Shown: positions 1-14,300, counted from the stretch's first letter. The stretch: 64,000 nucleotides of DNA from Cymodocea nodosa (GCA_036874045.1 CM072344.1:15410501-15474500), one strand, 5' to 3'. The notes: generated from the sequence alone by a model not told the origin. A program made the numbers and translations.

Positions 1-61
1 ACGAAAATCCGCATCCCAGAAGAGAAGCGCGTGATCGAAGGGCATTCGGTCAACCACTAAC

Positions 62-310
62 CATGGCGAAGAGATTGGAGAATCCATTTACGAGGGTGGG
101 GCTGCTGGTGAATCGCTGTTGGAACGCATCGCTGAGATTGTGGGCGGGGTCTGTGGAGATGACGAGGACGGAGGGGCGAACGCGGGAGAGTAGGACGGAG
201 ATGATGGAACTGCACGTCGTCTTCCCCACCCCTCCCTTCCCTCCGACGAACACCCACTTTAGGGTTTCCTGCTCCAGCAGGTTCCGCACCGTCCCGTCCG
301 GCTCTTCCAT
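62..310 (-). CDS. GET3: GET3/ArsA-type tail-anchored protein targeting ATPase, first exon (partial gene)
   Basis: First coding exon, 83 residues; the rest of the gene lies beyond the left edge. The product resembles plant cytosolic GET3a, the homodimeric ATPase that captures tail-anchored membrane proteins and hands them to the ER receptor. Seen directly: an ArsA-type deviant P-loop GKGGVGKTT at residues 24-32 and the following switch motif [12 protein letters not shown]. The exon closes after LFAM at a GTTAGT donor (61-60) in phase 0, where the family continues with EVDP. The ATG at 310-308 is chosen because the N-terminus [14 protein letters not shown] matches family length. It is the left partner of a divergent pair with PGK, but 5.7 kb apart, so a shared promoter is unlikely. 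The P-loop identity is firm; the paralogue class (cytosolic rather than organellar) follows from the lack of a transit peptide. Confidence 0.93.
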
Positions 311-2248
311 TCCTGCCGACTGCCGTCGGAACTCCTCTTCCGACTCACTCTGTTTAATATTGACGTAAATAAACCTTTTTTTTTCATATTATTTATTTTT
401 AAAAATTAAACTTTGAACGGTTACACATGTCAACTAAGTCAAATTCAAAATCTACTTCAACATAATTAAACCATATCATTAATTGTCATATTAGGCCATC
501 GTACAGAACTACATCGATATAACGTAACATGAGTACGCAGATTAACATTATATAAGTGAATTTTTCTTAAATTACTATACTATTTACAAAAATTATATCT
601 CAAAAACATTTATAAAACTCATCGGTAACGATTTCAATATATCAAATTGTTAAATTGATATATTAAATTTATCAATTTGAAAGTCTTTTTTAAAAATAGT
701 ATACTAATTTATAGATTTAACATATCGATTTTATATTTTAATATGTACAACTTAACATAGTCAAATTATGCCCTTGATCAATGTAATATAAATAAACTAT
801 AGGTTATAAATTGCCTCCTTTCCTTCCTTAATGTAACTTCAGTGTCAAGTTATACCGTAGATATTTACAACTAAAAATGTTATAAATATTTATCATATAA
901 TTTAGACACATCAACTTAAAATCTATTAACGTTAAAGTTTGTGTACGAAGAAAAATATATTTTTTTTAAAAATATTTTATATATAATTTTCACTATTTAT
1001 AGATTTTAAGTTAAATAACTAAATGATAAAAAGAAACACTTCATTACTTTTAGCTTGAAGTGTTTACGTCATTATTACACTCTATTTAATTTCCTATAAA
1101 TTAATATATGAATTTGTAGGTTAATTTATCAATCTATAAGTATTATCTACTCATTTATTTACATGTTTGACATAAAAAAGTACTGAGTATATCTATATTC
1201 TATTTACATTTTAATTTTAAATACCAAACAACGCGAATATTTCTCAGATGACAATAAAATGTTATTATTATGATTTTTAAATATTTTCCTTCAAAAAGTC
1301 CATGCTAAAATTAACCTGTGCGTACAATTGTATCATTTCTTTGAATATAGTTGCTGTCATTTGTTCCAGCAAGGTAAATTTTAAAAAATACAACATTAGA
1401 CTAATTTAATATATAATCAAATACAATGTTTGGTTAATCAACGATACATGAAGATTTAGTGCCAAATTACAGTCTCTTATACAACTGGACATGGTAATAA
1501 TGTAGCAAAGTATGACTTCTTAAGTGTATCTGTAGTGTAATGATCCCTAACTTTTTGATTGTGGAAAATAAAACAATGGTGCTTTCCTTTCATTCCAAAT
1601 TGCATCAAAGAAAGATTAAAGAAAATGAAGAAGATGCAAAATCTAGTTAGATATATAAAAAGGTAAATTGCTACTGCTGTTATTTGCTATTCCATCATTG
1701 GTTTGATAAAATCTAAGGAAATGGTACTGATGTTGCATTAAATTTGACTGTTGAATGTTAAACAAACGTTTATGTTGAATGTTTTAACACCACTACTTTC
1801 GTAACCTTTAGATTATTTATTTTGATAAGTAAACCTTCGGCGAATCACTTTAAATGTTTTCATGTACCACTGCAAGGTCCTTAGTTTGTCTTTTTCGATA
1901 TTTTATTTAAATTATATTAGTTTTAATATCACTTGTTATGTACGAAGATAAATTACCTTATAAATTATCTTAAAATTTTTTAAAATATGATAAAAAATAT
2001 ATTTTTGCATGTTTAAAATTTATAATCATTTAAATAAATTAAAATCTAGATGAACAGAATCATACATAATTTAAAATATTTATTCTTGTAGAGTAATTAA
2101 AATTAAAAATCTTAAAAATTAAAATTTATTTAAAGTAAATAGACAAATACATCAATTCATTCTTAAATTTCCAAAAAATACATTTAGAATTATAAAAGAA
2201 GTAAAAATAAAAGATTACCAGTTTCATTACTTAATAGAAATGTATCAT

Positions 2249-2271
2249 AATATATATATATATATATATAA
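2249..2271. repeat. (AT)n microsatellite
   Basis: Roughly eleven uninterrupted AT dinucleotides in intergenic DNA. A likely length polymorphism; no function seen. Confidence 0.9.
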
Positions 2272-2292
2272 TACTTTTATATATTAATTATC

Positions 2293-2619
2293 GATTCAAC
2301 TGAAGTTAACATAGGTTTAACTGACAGTCAAGTAAAATATATATATATTAATTTTCGATACAACTGATGTGTGATATCGGTTGACTGAAAAGAAAAAAAG
2401 AAAACCTAAAGAAAATATATATATCAATCATCGATTCGACCAAAATATTACATTGGTCTAACCAAGTTATTAATTTTTATATATAATGAAAGTACGGTTT
2501 AATCAAAAAACTATTGGTTCAATCGAAGTTAACATAGGTATAATCGAAAGTCAAGTTAAACATATATATTAATTTTCGATTTAACCGATGTGTGATATCA
2601 GTTTGACCGAAAAGAAAAT
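2293..2619. repeat. Diverged 104-bp direct repeat
   Basis: Copies at about 2293-2396 and 2516-2619 share the same order of motifs: a GAAGTTAACATAGGT core, an AGTCAAGT box, ATATATATTAATTTTCGAT, and a GATGTGTGATATC box followed by GACYGAAAAG. The spacer (2430-2470) holds a third, partial copy beginning TCGATTCGACC. No open frame is shared. It looks like an old local duplication or a degraded repeat. Confidence 0.65.
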
Positions 2620-5600
2620 AAAAAAATTCATGAAAACTTATGAACGAAGAGAAACTACCCTATAAATTAACTTATTAATGAGGGGAGGGGGAGGGCACCT
2701 GGACCATATCAACTCACGTTAAGTCTTAAAATACTTGATGTGAGACCATTGGCTTCTTTATGACTAAGAAGTGCGCATTATGGTCATTGGCCTCTACTGA
2801 AACTTGCATTATTTAATAAATGCAATTAATAACGATAATGATACAATTTTAACTACGAAAGAAAAGAAAGGTGGAGAGACATTATTAAGAGTGTTTAGAA
2901 TTAGGTGTGGTAATGATGATGGAAAATGATGGACTTTTAATCACACGATTTAGAATTATTTCGTGTACTAGAAAGTAACAGAAATGTTATAGAAAGTAAC
3001 AGAAATGTTATAAAAAGTCAACAGAAATACGAATTCATGTATAATAAGAAAAATAATAAAAAGTAATAAAATATAAATTTAATAAATACAATTGTTCAAT
3101 ACTCATTACAGGTTTACAAATAAAATACGTTTTTACAAAAAAAAAAAATATGATTTTTATGATAAATGATGATAAAATATAATTCCTATGATTTTATTAT
3201 ATTAAAATATGATTTTTATGATTTATAATGATAACATATGATTTATAAGAAATTTAAAAGAAAACTTTTGCTCAATGTATAGTAAAAACGAGTCATTATT
3301 TTTTTTGACTCTTTTATACCTCTTAGGATAAAAATTGTGATATAAAAAAAAAATTGAAGTAAAAAGTTTATCTTAATTTTCTATTACTCTCTTTTTATTT
3401 ATTTTCATCCCTTTTTATTGTACAGAAACTCCTTCTTAATAAAAGGTTTAAAATTTAAAATTTAAGATTTAAGCTTTTTTACAACGTTGAGTTATTAGGC
3501 TGGAAGATAGTCTTCACCACCGGCCATGTCCACCCATCACACCTCATCTCTAGCCACCGCTTCTCTCCTTGCATTGTGACCTCTACTCTCTTCCTTTCTT
3601 TCCTTTTTTTTTTTTTTCTCTCCCCTTCTTCTTCCCATTATTTAAAATGAAAAAAATAAATAAATCAGGAGATAGAGGAGGTGATAGATGTGTGGACGTA
3701 GAGCCAAAGACACGTTCAGAAGTTTTTAATTTATCATTTTTTTTTTTTAAATATTGACGTTAAGTGATATTGAATATGAGTTTAACGTTAAATTTATACT
3801 TTCAAGAAATATTGGAACAGAAATTTAGAAAAGCAAGGAAATCTATGAAAAGTAAAAAATAAAAAATTATTTGTATTTTCTTTCATTTTTCTGTCGTTTG
3901 TGTTTCTATCTAAAAGTAACGGAATGTGTAATCAAAATGCATTTTCAGTGTATCATTTGATGAATTAATATATCGAATTATTTTTAGAATTAGCACATAT
4001 ACTACTTTTATAAATGATATTTCAAAATTGGTTATATATTTATAATTATTTTTAAAATTAATATATCGTTCTACAAACGGTATGTTAATATATTTCTAGA
4101 GAAATATTATTGTACGAAAATCTATTTATTTAAATATTTTCAAAAAAAATTATGGTTAAAAATGCTGTAGATTTTTAGCTCACGATTTAGATATGTTAAC
4201 TTAAAATTTGCTAATAATAAAAATTGCATCAGAAATAAATAAGTGCTTATCCTGTAGTTTATATATGTTAAATTTAAAATTTATTAATAGTAAAAATTAT
4301 ATTGGAAACCAATAGATATTTCTCCTTTGTAAATATTTGTTTTGAATGTAAATTTTATTTTTTGACATATTTAAATTATAAGTTGAATATCTATAATAAT
4401 TTTAATTGCGATTGTTTACCGTTTTTTTTTTTTCATTTGAATTTAAGTTATTTTCTTAGGAAATACTTGTAGAGTAAGTAAATATCATTTAATTAAGCTA
4501 TCAATATTTTATAAAGTAAGAAAATATTATCAACATCGCAACTGGGGGATGCATTTAAGGTGACGTCGAGTGGTATTGGCGATATTCAGTGGTTTTGAAT
4601 TTAAAATATCTTATTTTTTTAATACTTGTAAAATAATAAAATATAATTTATGCCAGATTGTTGGCGAGTGAACGTGACGATGAGTTTCAAGACTCGTTTA
4701 TTTTTGTAATTATTTAAATCATCGGCGGCTTTTACATTTAAATAAAAGAAAACGATGAATGAAACAATTGTTATTGAAAAGCTGTCCGGATGGAAGTAAC
4801 TTCAAACAAAATTGGATTTTTTTAGAATCCATTCTTCAATACCGCGTTTTAAATAATTTTTAGATTCTTTTTAGTTCCCTTTGTGGTTACCACGTCCGAT
4901 TTATTTATTTATCCTCCGTGAAAATCTTATTAAACTAATAGAATCATCTGGTTCCTCACTACATTGTTAAAAAAATTATTTTAAGTATATGTGAATAACA
5001 AAATTTATATGTAAAATAAATGCGAAATTTTATTCTAGATACGATCATCATCATTAACAAATTTTATAAAATTATAAGACGAATACCTATAACAATTTTA
5101 ATTGAGAAAACTCGTAGCCTCGTTTTCTCATTTTAACTGTAATTATTTACAACTTTATTTTCTTGTTTTAATCATAAAACATTTATTCGAAAGACTAATA
5201 TTATCAATGGAAAAATGTAATTATAGGCATTTACAATTAAAAATGCTATAGGTGCTTATCTTACACTTTAACTAAATTTTAAACCTTGGAAAAGAAAGAG
5301 AAAAAGAATAGGAAAAACTTAAGGTGACGATAAAGATTTATTAACAGCAAGAAATACCGGCGAAGAGGTAAATATGCGGCTATGAATAATATCAGAAGTG
5401 ATTCTACAATTTTCAATACCACGTAAAATTTCTTATTTTTCAATAGTTACGTCAGTTTCAATGTCCACAACAAGACGGACTGAAGTATAATTTTGTGATG
5501 CGAAGAATGGACACATTATTTTAAAAAACTGCTGGCGTCAGTCGCGGCACACAATATCTTCTCCAGCCGATCTTGACCGTCAACGCTACGAATCCACGAT

Positions 5601-5663
5601 CCGCCACCACCAGATTTTCGCACACAAGGCTAAAACCGAGGGCAGGGGACAAAACCCGCACGC

Positions 5664-5787
5664 CACGTGGCAGAAGGAAAATATACCGCCCCCCGTACCT
5701 TCTAGAAACTTGTAGCCGAGCGGCGCAAGTTAGCTCTTCCCACGCTACTCTGCGCTGTCCTATCCCATTCTCACCTCTCTTTATAAG
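5664..5787 (+). promoter_or_regulatory. PGK promoter: G-box and TATA-like element
   Basis: A palindromic G-box CACGTG lies at 5664-5669 in a GC-richer patch, followed by a TATA-like TTTATAAG at 5780-5787, about 230 bp upstream of the PGK start. G-boxes bind bZIP and bHLH factors and are common in light- or sugar-responsive plant promoters. That this one acts on PGK is inferred from position. Confidence 0.5.
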
Positions 5788-5895
5788 AAACACATCCCTC
5801 CACCTCCGTTTACTTTACGCTGCAAGAAGAAACCTGAAATCCTTCTCGATCATACGCGATCGTCGTTCGGTCGCGGCCTTCGCGATTCCGTCGAG

Positions 5896-5994
5896 GTTTG
5901 TCCGATCGCGTCGGGATCTGCCTGCTTCGATTACGCTGGAAAGGGGGAGGGGTTTGAGCTAACCTTTGTTGTTTGGGGTTTTTTTCATCGACAG
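5896..5994 (+). other. Probable 5'-leader intron of PGK
   Basis: A donor-like GTTTGT after TCGAG (5896), a CTAAC branchpoint-like box (5959-5963), a T-rich tract, and an acceptor ACAG (to 5994) define a 99-bp intron that would end 21 bp before the ATG. Leader introns are common in highly expressed plant housekeeping genes. Full-length cDNA would settle it. Confidence 0.5.
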
Positions 5995-6015
5995 TGTGTC
6001 TGGTGGGGAGAAGAG

Positions 6016-9000
6016 ATGGCAACGAAGAGGAGCGTCGGGACTCTCAAGGAGGCGGATCTGAGCGGAAAGAAGGTCTTCGTCAGGGTCGATCTGAATGTTC
6101 CTTTGGATGAGAACCTCAAGATCACGGATGACACTAGGGTCAGAGCCGCCGTGCCGACAATCAAGTATCTCATGCAGCATGGTGCAAGAGTTATACTTTC
6201 CAGTCATCTGGTAACTTTCTTCTTCTTCTTTTCTAAATGTGTGTTTTGTTGCTTTACCGTTGACATTTTGTTCCGTTTTCTCAGATAAGTTTTGCTTTAC
6301 TTCTCCGATCTGATATAAATCAGATGGCCTTCTCTTCGTGAAATGTTTTTTTTCCCCAGCTTTTGGTATTGTTTTATGGACATTTTTTGGCTGACGGCTC
6401 GGTTCCTTACGAATCTGCTTTTTGAATAAGTTGGGAAATCGTTTGCTCAGACAATATTGTTTTTGTCGGTGTAATTTCTTTAGTGATGTAGGAGTGGTAC
6501 AATTGTTGTAAGATCCTATGCATGATTCATCTCCTTCCATAGTAGTGGCTTTGCCTGGTTTGGCATTTGTGCTTGTTGTCTGCTCTAGTCAGGTACCCCA
6601 GTTTTTTGCCATTAATCTAGGGCGTTGACCTGTTTGTATACGAGTCATATTTTTCCTGAAGCGGAAGTGTTGGGTGTTTCTTCTCGTTAAGTTAAATGTT
6701 TTGTACTTTTGGTAATCATTGATAATAAATTTGTATTTTATTCATTAGTTATTGTTTTTTCTCTGTCTTCTTTTCCTTCAGTTCCTTGCAAGTAACTAGG
6801 GATTACATGGTAACCAAGGGTTACCTCGAAATCGTCTTTCGTCTTCTTTAGCATAAAATAGAAAAAGTAAGCATCGCAAATAACAAAGAAACAAAGCTCT
6901 GTGAAGTAAAGATTTTGGTTCCTTTCCAGGGTTATACCAATATGTGTTAGCAAAAATTGTGTAATGTGTCTTATCTTTTTTATTCTTTTCCTTTTAAGAG
7001 TATAAATGAATGTGTCAGTAGCGTCAAAAAATTTTATATTACGACCATGGGATCCACCTAGCAGGCAAACCTAATTTGGCTTTTGATATTTTCCTGATTT
7101 GTTTTACACCGGTCTTGGTTGATGATTGAAGCAAATGATTATTTGTAGTAAATCCATACGATTCCTACGTTGATTGTCAAGTGGTTCTCGTCCATTTTAT
7201 TGATAAGATTAATTGCTGCTATAATTTTCAGGGTCGTCCAAAAGGTGTAACACCAAAATACAGCTTGAAGCCTCTTGTACCAAGGCTATCTGAACTTCTT
7301 GGTGTCAATGTATGATTGGCAAAGTTTTCTAAGCTTTTTTTTTTTTCTCTTCTACATATTCTTATGCATGATATTTTTCTAAATTTCTCTGCTGGACATG
7401 GTATAATAGGTTGTAATGGCCAACGACTGTATTGGTGAGGAAGTTGAGAAATTAGTGGCTGCAATACCTGATGGCGGTGTTATACTACTTGAAAATGTGC
7501 GGTTCTATAAGGAAGAAGAGAAGAATGACCCTGAATTTGCAAAGAAGTTGGCTTCTTGTGCTGATCTTTATGTCAATGATGCTTTTGGTACTGCACACAG
7601 AGCCCATGCTTCAACTGAAGGAGTTGCCAAGTTCCTGAAACCATCAGTTGCCGGATTTCTCATGCAGAAGGTCAGATTCTTATCCTATTAGTTTTTAAGA
7701 TTATGGATTTATCATCCGCCTATGATTAATTGAAATTATTTATTACGCAAGCAATGTAAATTTGTGATGCTCTCCAAAAAAAAAGGATCTTATGTTCTTG
7801 TTTGGCCAGGTGGATTCACTATTTGAGAGCAATATCGGCAATGTTTTGGTCCTTGTGCGGTTGCGACTTGTTGATTAACTTAGTTTATAGCAAATAACAA
7901 TAATCAATCAGTTGATGCCTTGATCCTACTATATTACCTATAAATATTCATGACATAGTTTTGAAGATGCGTATTTGGAAATTCCCATTTAACCAATCAC
8001 ATTCTTTAAAGATTCAAAAATAATGTGGTCTGCACATATTGTTTTTTATGATTTTATCGATTTGAAACATCAGTGCCTCACTAGGAAGTCCCAAATATCT
8101 CTTCTCTTTTCACTTTTTTTTTGTTAAAAATGGTTGTCATTGCAAGGTATATGTTTTGATGACCTATGCACATCATTTTTCAGGAACTCGACTATCTTGT
8201 TGGTGCCGTGTCAAATCCCAAGAGACCGTTTGCTGCAATTGTTGGTGGTTCAAAAGTTTCGTCCAAGATTGGTGTCATAGAATCCTTGTTTGAGAAAGTT
8301 AACGTTCTCATTCTGGGGGGAGGAATGATGTTCACATTCTACAAGGCACAAGGGCTTTCGGTCGGGTCATCCCTAGTCGAAGAGGACAAGCTTGGTCTTG
8401 CAAATGATCTTATGGAGAAAGCCAAGGCTAAGGGTGTAACTCTTCTGTTGCCGACTGATGTTGTCATTGCAGACAAATTCGACGCAAATGCCAACACTAA
8501 GGTTCGTCACAAAAAATACTCACAAAAATTCAGACATCGAAAGCCTTAATGTGCATAAAATATGATAATGTCATTGATTTTTTTTTGAAATCATTATGGC
8601 CATGATCTTCGTTTGCGTTTGAATGCATTTCTTTGCTCAATTCAATTTTTTTTTTTTTAATTTTCAATCCGTGCAGATCGTGCCTGTCTCTGGCATACCA
8701 GATGGATGGATGGGCCTTGATGTTGGACCAGACTCTATCAAGACATTCAGTGAGACTTTGGACACCACGAAAACCATTATCTGGAATGGACCCATGGGTG
8801 TGTTCGAATTCGAGAAGTTCGCTTGTGGCACCGAGGTAACAACATTTGCAGAACGTACATACAGAATCAATCATAAGAAAGAAAGTAGACTTGATTCACT
8901 GGAAGTAATAATAAGAAAGAATCAATTATAATTGTGGTGCATCCTTAAAACAAACCAGTACTAATATTACAAGGAACTTTCTCTCAACTGCTCTCCTCCA

Positions 9001-9203
9001 AAATGCAGGCTATTGCTAAGAAGCTGGCTGAGATCACAGGCCAGGGTGCGACTACCATAATTGGTGGGGGTGATTCGGTCGCCGCGGTCGAGAAGGCCGG
9101 ACTCGCCGCTAAAATGAGCCATATCTCCACTGGTGGCGGTGCTAGTCTGGAGTTGTTGGAAGGGAAGTCTCTTCCCGGTGTTCTTGCCCTCGATGATGCA
9201 TGA
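6016..9203 (+). CDS. PGK: Cytosolic phosphoglycerate kinase
   Basis: Transfers phosphate from 1,3-bisphosphoglycerate to ADP in cytosolic glycolysis, and runs in reverse in gluconeogenesis. Six exons with continuous phase: 6016-6210, 7232-7309, 7410-7670, 8184-8501, 8677-8835, 9009-9203. They give exactly 401 residues, the usual length of plant cytosolic PGK. Visible motifs: the substrate loop VRVDLNVPL near residue 22, GRPKG at the start of exon 2, [11 protein letters not shown] in exon 4, [13 protein letters not shown], the nucleotide-binding WNGPMGVFE in exon 5, and the hinge [13 protein letters not shown] near the C-terminus. The protein starts [10 protein letters not shown] with no transit peptide, so it is the cytosolic rather than the plastid isoform. 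The first intron is about 1 kb. A GTAAGT after the stop (9234) could be the donor of a 3'-UTR intron. All splice sites are GT-AG. Confidence 0.97.
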
Positions 9204-11330
9204 GCCATTGCATGGAATGGGAGTGCCCTTTGAGGTAAGTCTGTTTTGCTTGTCTCTTGCTGCCCCTTAAACCATTAGCATAAGCATGTGATAAGTTTGA
9301 CGGAAGGGCGTGATGCTACTTTCAATAATTTTGTGGCGGATACAGCCTCTTTTTTTGTTTCGCTGCTAGTTTTGTTTCTCTGCTCATGAGGTGGCTCCAG
9401 GGTGCGTGAGCCATGTTCTTGGAAGGTGTTTCTTCTGTTCCTGGTTTCTTCATCGTAAAAACTAGGTTTGATGATAAATAATGTTCCAGAAGGGTGTTTC
9501 CCCACTACGGTTTATAGCGTATTTCGGTTCTGTTTTGGATTGAGTCCGCTAGTGGACTGGCATTTTGTCTGCAAAATTAATGTAAAACAAACTAGTTATG
9601 CTTCTACCGTGGTACTAAAATACCAATCACCTTCTCAAGATGTGCCCTCGATATATGTATATATATGTTCGGTCATTTGCTTACTCGTGGGATGGATAAA
9701 CAACAAAAGTAAGTGATTGTTAATTCGTTAAATATTATTGTTAATTGTTATTTGATCCTAATGCTAATTATATTATCAAATCATGTAAAGTTGATTTTTT
9801 CTTATCTCTGGTATACATCTCTTCTATTTTTTAATAAAATCATTTTTAAAATTTATCCCTTGGAATTACCAATCATCCATTCAAAGGTATTCCAAGGTTA
9901 ATTTTTTATGTTTGCTTGTATTTTACAACCTAACATTTTGAATCAAAGTAGAATACTAATTTTATCTTCCTATCACATATCTAGTTTATTTTAATCTTGT
10001 GAATGACATCCTTTGTAATTTCATCCACCATTACTTATTACTACATATCCTTAGTGTTTAAAATTCTTACTCTTATAACAATGTAAGTATGAATATTATG
10101 ATCTTCAAAGTATACATCTTGATTGTTATTCTTATTTTCGTTGGACTCATTCTATATTATTCTAAACTCTAAAGTGACTCTTTATAATTTTAAAGTAGCG
10201 TATTTCGGTTCTTGTTTTACTTTCATTAACTGTCTCTAGTAATTAAGGTATTTCTTTTTGAATTTTTTTGGTTACTTTATTTATAACCAAGATGAATTGA
10301 TATAGATATAGACTTATGGAGAATTCTTATTGCAAACTTATTTTTATAGGAAATTTCATAATTTCTCCTCTTGTTAGGAATCAAAAACCAAATCGAACCT
10401 AACGATTCTAGAAAAAAAAATCAAATCAGACAATAACGTACCATTCGACATAAATCAAGCCATAAAAAATGGTTTGATTTGGTAAATCATTTCTAATTAA
10501 CCATGTACATGCCTAACTCTTATAGAAACAACAAGGAATGGGAAAATGTAATTTCGAAAACAAGAATTCTTCCTTGGTATTTCTTTGTTTATGATTAGTC
10601 CAAAATACAATATATACGAGACGCCAATCAAGGTCAAAATACAAACGAACCCAATAACTTTAGAAGATGATATGGCCTAAGGCATTTTATAGGCTTACAT
10701 GAATCACCTCTACCATACATGTACGATCCATTGAGTTTGTTCATAGCTTTTCATAATCCTAAAGCGGGCAACAGAAATGATAACTTACACGCTTATATGA
10801 TAAGAGATTTATTCAAAGGTTATTAATCGATTTGATGTTGAATGTCCAGGTGATAGAACATCAAAGCATGATTTTTTAGATTTAGATCTAAGTCTATACA
10901 CATGTACTTATCTAAAAATAAAGGCACACGTTAGAGACATTAAAATGTCACAGGTAAAAGGAAATGTTGAAATAGTCTTACTGACAAATAAGAATAAAAC
11001 TTATACACACATAATGAAAGAATTTTTCAGACATTATTAATTAATATCTTACATGTCATAGAACACAATGGGTGGCTTTGCATTCACACTCAACGAACGT
11101 CAAAAGATTACATTTTAAGATTTTAATCCTTCTTCCAACAGTAATATCAAGTATTTACAAGTATTGTTGCTCTTATCCAATTGAGTTATTCTAATTGGTC
11201 AATCAACAGCCTTTACGTTGCTCAAGTGTGTTGTAAATGCATCTTACCACCAATAGTCCCGCAGGCTATTGCAGAAGTTTATATTTATCATTTTTTACTT
11301 TGGCACCATAATTACATGTATCTCCACCGT
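9204..11330. other. PGK 3' region and convergent intergenic space
   Basis: Contains the PGK 3'-UTR and AT-rich spacer up to the convergently oriented sulfiredoxin gene. No further open frame with protein-like composition and no clear repeat were recognised. Confidence 0.6.
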
Positions 11331-14300
11331 TCAACGCAAATGATGCCTGCACATGTAAAAACAAAGTTTAGGAAGGTGTTTTGCATCTAAAAATATTAAA
11401 AAGTACAGGAAGAGAGGGTTGCAGAAACCAACCTCAGGGTTTCCTTCGTTCCTCGTCGAATTTTACAACGGATTGTGGGTAGTCCAAGGCGCTGATGAGC
11501 CTCGAACCGATGACATCCAGAGAACCCTACAAGAAGAGTTTCATGACTCGTCATAACAGAGCAATACATAAAAAACAATTCATGACCGCATTATGGAGTG
11601 ATGATATGTAAATGCTCAAACAAGCAGTCATGTACCATAGTAAACGCCCTCCACCTCAAGCACATCAATCTGCAAGGAAAATTAAAAGTTTTGAAGAAAT
11701 AACAAAATGAGTATAGTTAGACGAGTGGCAAATGTCCGGGTTGCATTGTATCTGTACAGAATAGATCAAAAACGGCACCTCACCATGAAAGATAACAAAA
11801 AAAAAATTACAGTATGGAATTATGTGGTCCTTTAGATGGCCTTCAAATGCACCATGCAGCAGTTATATGTTCCAGGACACTGTGTTTGCTAAAACATATA
11901 TACTGTTTAGGGTTTGTAATATCATAGAAGCCCAGAAGTTAATAATGATAGAAAAGCAGCAAGGTTTTGAAATTCAAACATAGTAAATGCCTACATTTAC
12001 ACCCTGTGCATGTATCCTAAATATTCTGTGTAAGTAGATTAGGGTAAAAAAAGGGGCAATGGACGTTAGCATTCTAACAATAAAGAGTAATTAATATGTT
12101 GGTACGCTCAACTTTCTCTACTTCTCACTTTATCTTCTACTTGAAAACCAAACAACGTAGTACCCACAACAATGGATCCCCGACATTTATAACATTATCT
12201 TCTCTGCAGCGACCTTTCCAAAATGCCCTCATAAATAATTTTCCTTTTCTTTAACCCTTCTGTCATTGCTTTCCCTGCCTATTGTTCTCATCATCTCTCC
12301 ATTGTCTTCCTGCCACCATCGATGTTATGCCTTCATTATTGTTCTTTCATTGTGTTGTAGATAGCACTTCTTTCCTCCTCTCATGGCATGTCCTCTCGAT
12401 GTTGATGGGACATCCCAGTTTGTTTCCCCTTTTAGTCGTGCATAACTAACATGACTAAAACCATACATTAAACCAATAAAACGCCCCAGACTTATGTATA
12501 TCTTGCTCGGCTCATCAAATATTCCTCTTTTTTCTTCCATATATATATTGTATTCACACCCTCACCTCCTCATCCTCAAAACTTTGCACCCACCTTTTTT
12601 TTTCTTATACCTCTAGTTCCTATTAGCACACCTCTACTGCTTCTACTGTTTTCATCTAGAACTGATCGAGTTGATAAAGAGGTGGAGAGACCAACAGAAC
12701 AGCAGCACTGAACATCCCTCCTCCAACAGGAAGCAAGCTCAAGAAGTGCACCACCACAGGTACCAGTGCAGGTAAGCGCGGAGGTTTAGAAAATGTAGAA
12801 TTGTATCCACCCACTTATCCATTAAATTCAAAGCATAAAAATGTTGGTGAAAATTAAATGGGTAAGTTATGCACTATGTGACTTACAATAAAATTTGAAT
12901 TTATACATTATGTACTTTCAATTATTTAGGAAGTAGGAGATGAAAAAGAAGAGAGAGGGGGGGGGGGGGGGGAAGAGAGAGAGAGATCAATCCTGGATCA
13001 TGGTAGGCTAGTTACTTTGCAACTTTCCTTGGATGTGAGATTAGATTGTTAAAAAGATAACAACATCCCATTCTTTTGAACATACATTAACAAAAATGCA
13101 GATACCTGAAAATGTGATTTCATGAATAATTATCAGCTTGATGTTCAAGTCTTCACTAACAGATTTCTAGAGTAAAATATGTCTATTGCTTTGATAATTA
13201 TTACCTATACGTTTAGAAAAATTTATTTTGGTAGGTATTCGGATGTTATTTCAACATCTTAGAAATGCAATTAAATGAACTGGAGTTTCCTTTCATTCAG
13301 TTCTTCCTTGATGTCCTCTATTAGGATTATAGACTGTTACTTACGGGTTCCTGGAGGCCAATTTCTCGAATGCTCTCCATGAGGTCCTTCACTTTCTCAG
13401 GGTCATTGGCTCTTGTGCGCATTAGTGGCCGCCTTATCTTATCAAGTGCTATTTCTAGGATCATTGGACCTGATTTAGGTTTCGAGAATGGGACTCCTAC
13501 AAAGATATGTGCAAATAACATATTAAAATAACAAACAAAAAATTAAGAAAAGAAAAGAAAAGAAAAGTATGAGATCATTCATAGAAAAAGAAGATGTTGG
13601 TGACAAGTCCATATAGTGACTGCTATCTTACTAAAGAAGATGTAGTAGTAGTAGTAGTGGTAGTGAGATTTAGGCTTCGAGAATGTGAAAATAACACATT
13701 AAATGGTAAACAAGAATTTAGAAAAAAGAGGAGTATGAGGTCGTTCTTTGAAGAAGATGATGGAGACGAGTCCATATAGTAGGTGCTATCCTTCTAATTA
13801 GTGTGAAAAAGTTGGAGCACTGGAAATGAGACTTCTCATCAAGACAAGAACATAACAATATACTCCTTATACATGAAATCCTATTGGTAATTTCAATAAA
13901 CACCACATAATCTCGATTTCTCACTAATCAAGTATTACAAAAAATGTTATAACAACGACAACGATTCAACTCATAATCAAGAATATTACCAGAATATATA
14001 TGTATATATACATGGAGATTTCAGAAAAATAACTTCTCTGATAAAATTTCGAATCAAAATTTTCCCTTGAGGAATGATATCACAGCAAATCAGCCGTCAT
14101 CACAATCGAAGCTTAACATCAGACTGATGTTTTCTACCAAAAAACGTGAACAATCCGAATCTAATTGTTATGTTTTGAGGGAAAAACTGCGGCCCCCTAT
14201 TTCAATGGATTCTATCTAAAGCTGGGGGAATTCGGCTGTTCAAGGACCATGGACAAAGCGGCGCAAATTGTTGGTTTGGAACATGGAGGGAAAGCTAGGT

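Larger units (their letters stand above)
363..5650. other. AT-rich intergenic region
   Basis: No gene is supported here. The stretch is AT-rich with homopolymer runs, an (AT)n microsatellite near 2250, a diverged 104-bp direct repeat at 2293-2619, and scattered copies (about 840-920, 4160-4330, 5220-5290) of a dispersed repeat that forms a local tandem near 31 kb. A short frame at 3569-3757 is low-complexity Phe/Lys and is not coding-like. Confidence 0.7.

Noticed and set aside
5573-5962. Open frame of 129 codons over the PGK promoter and leader
   Set aside because: It overlaps the TATA-like element and leader, has no recognisable domain, and its composition reflects local GC content.
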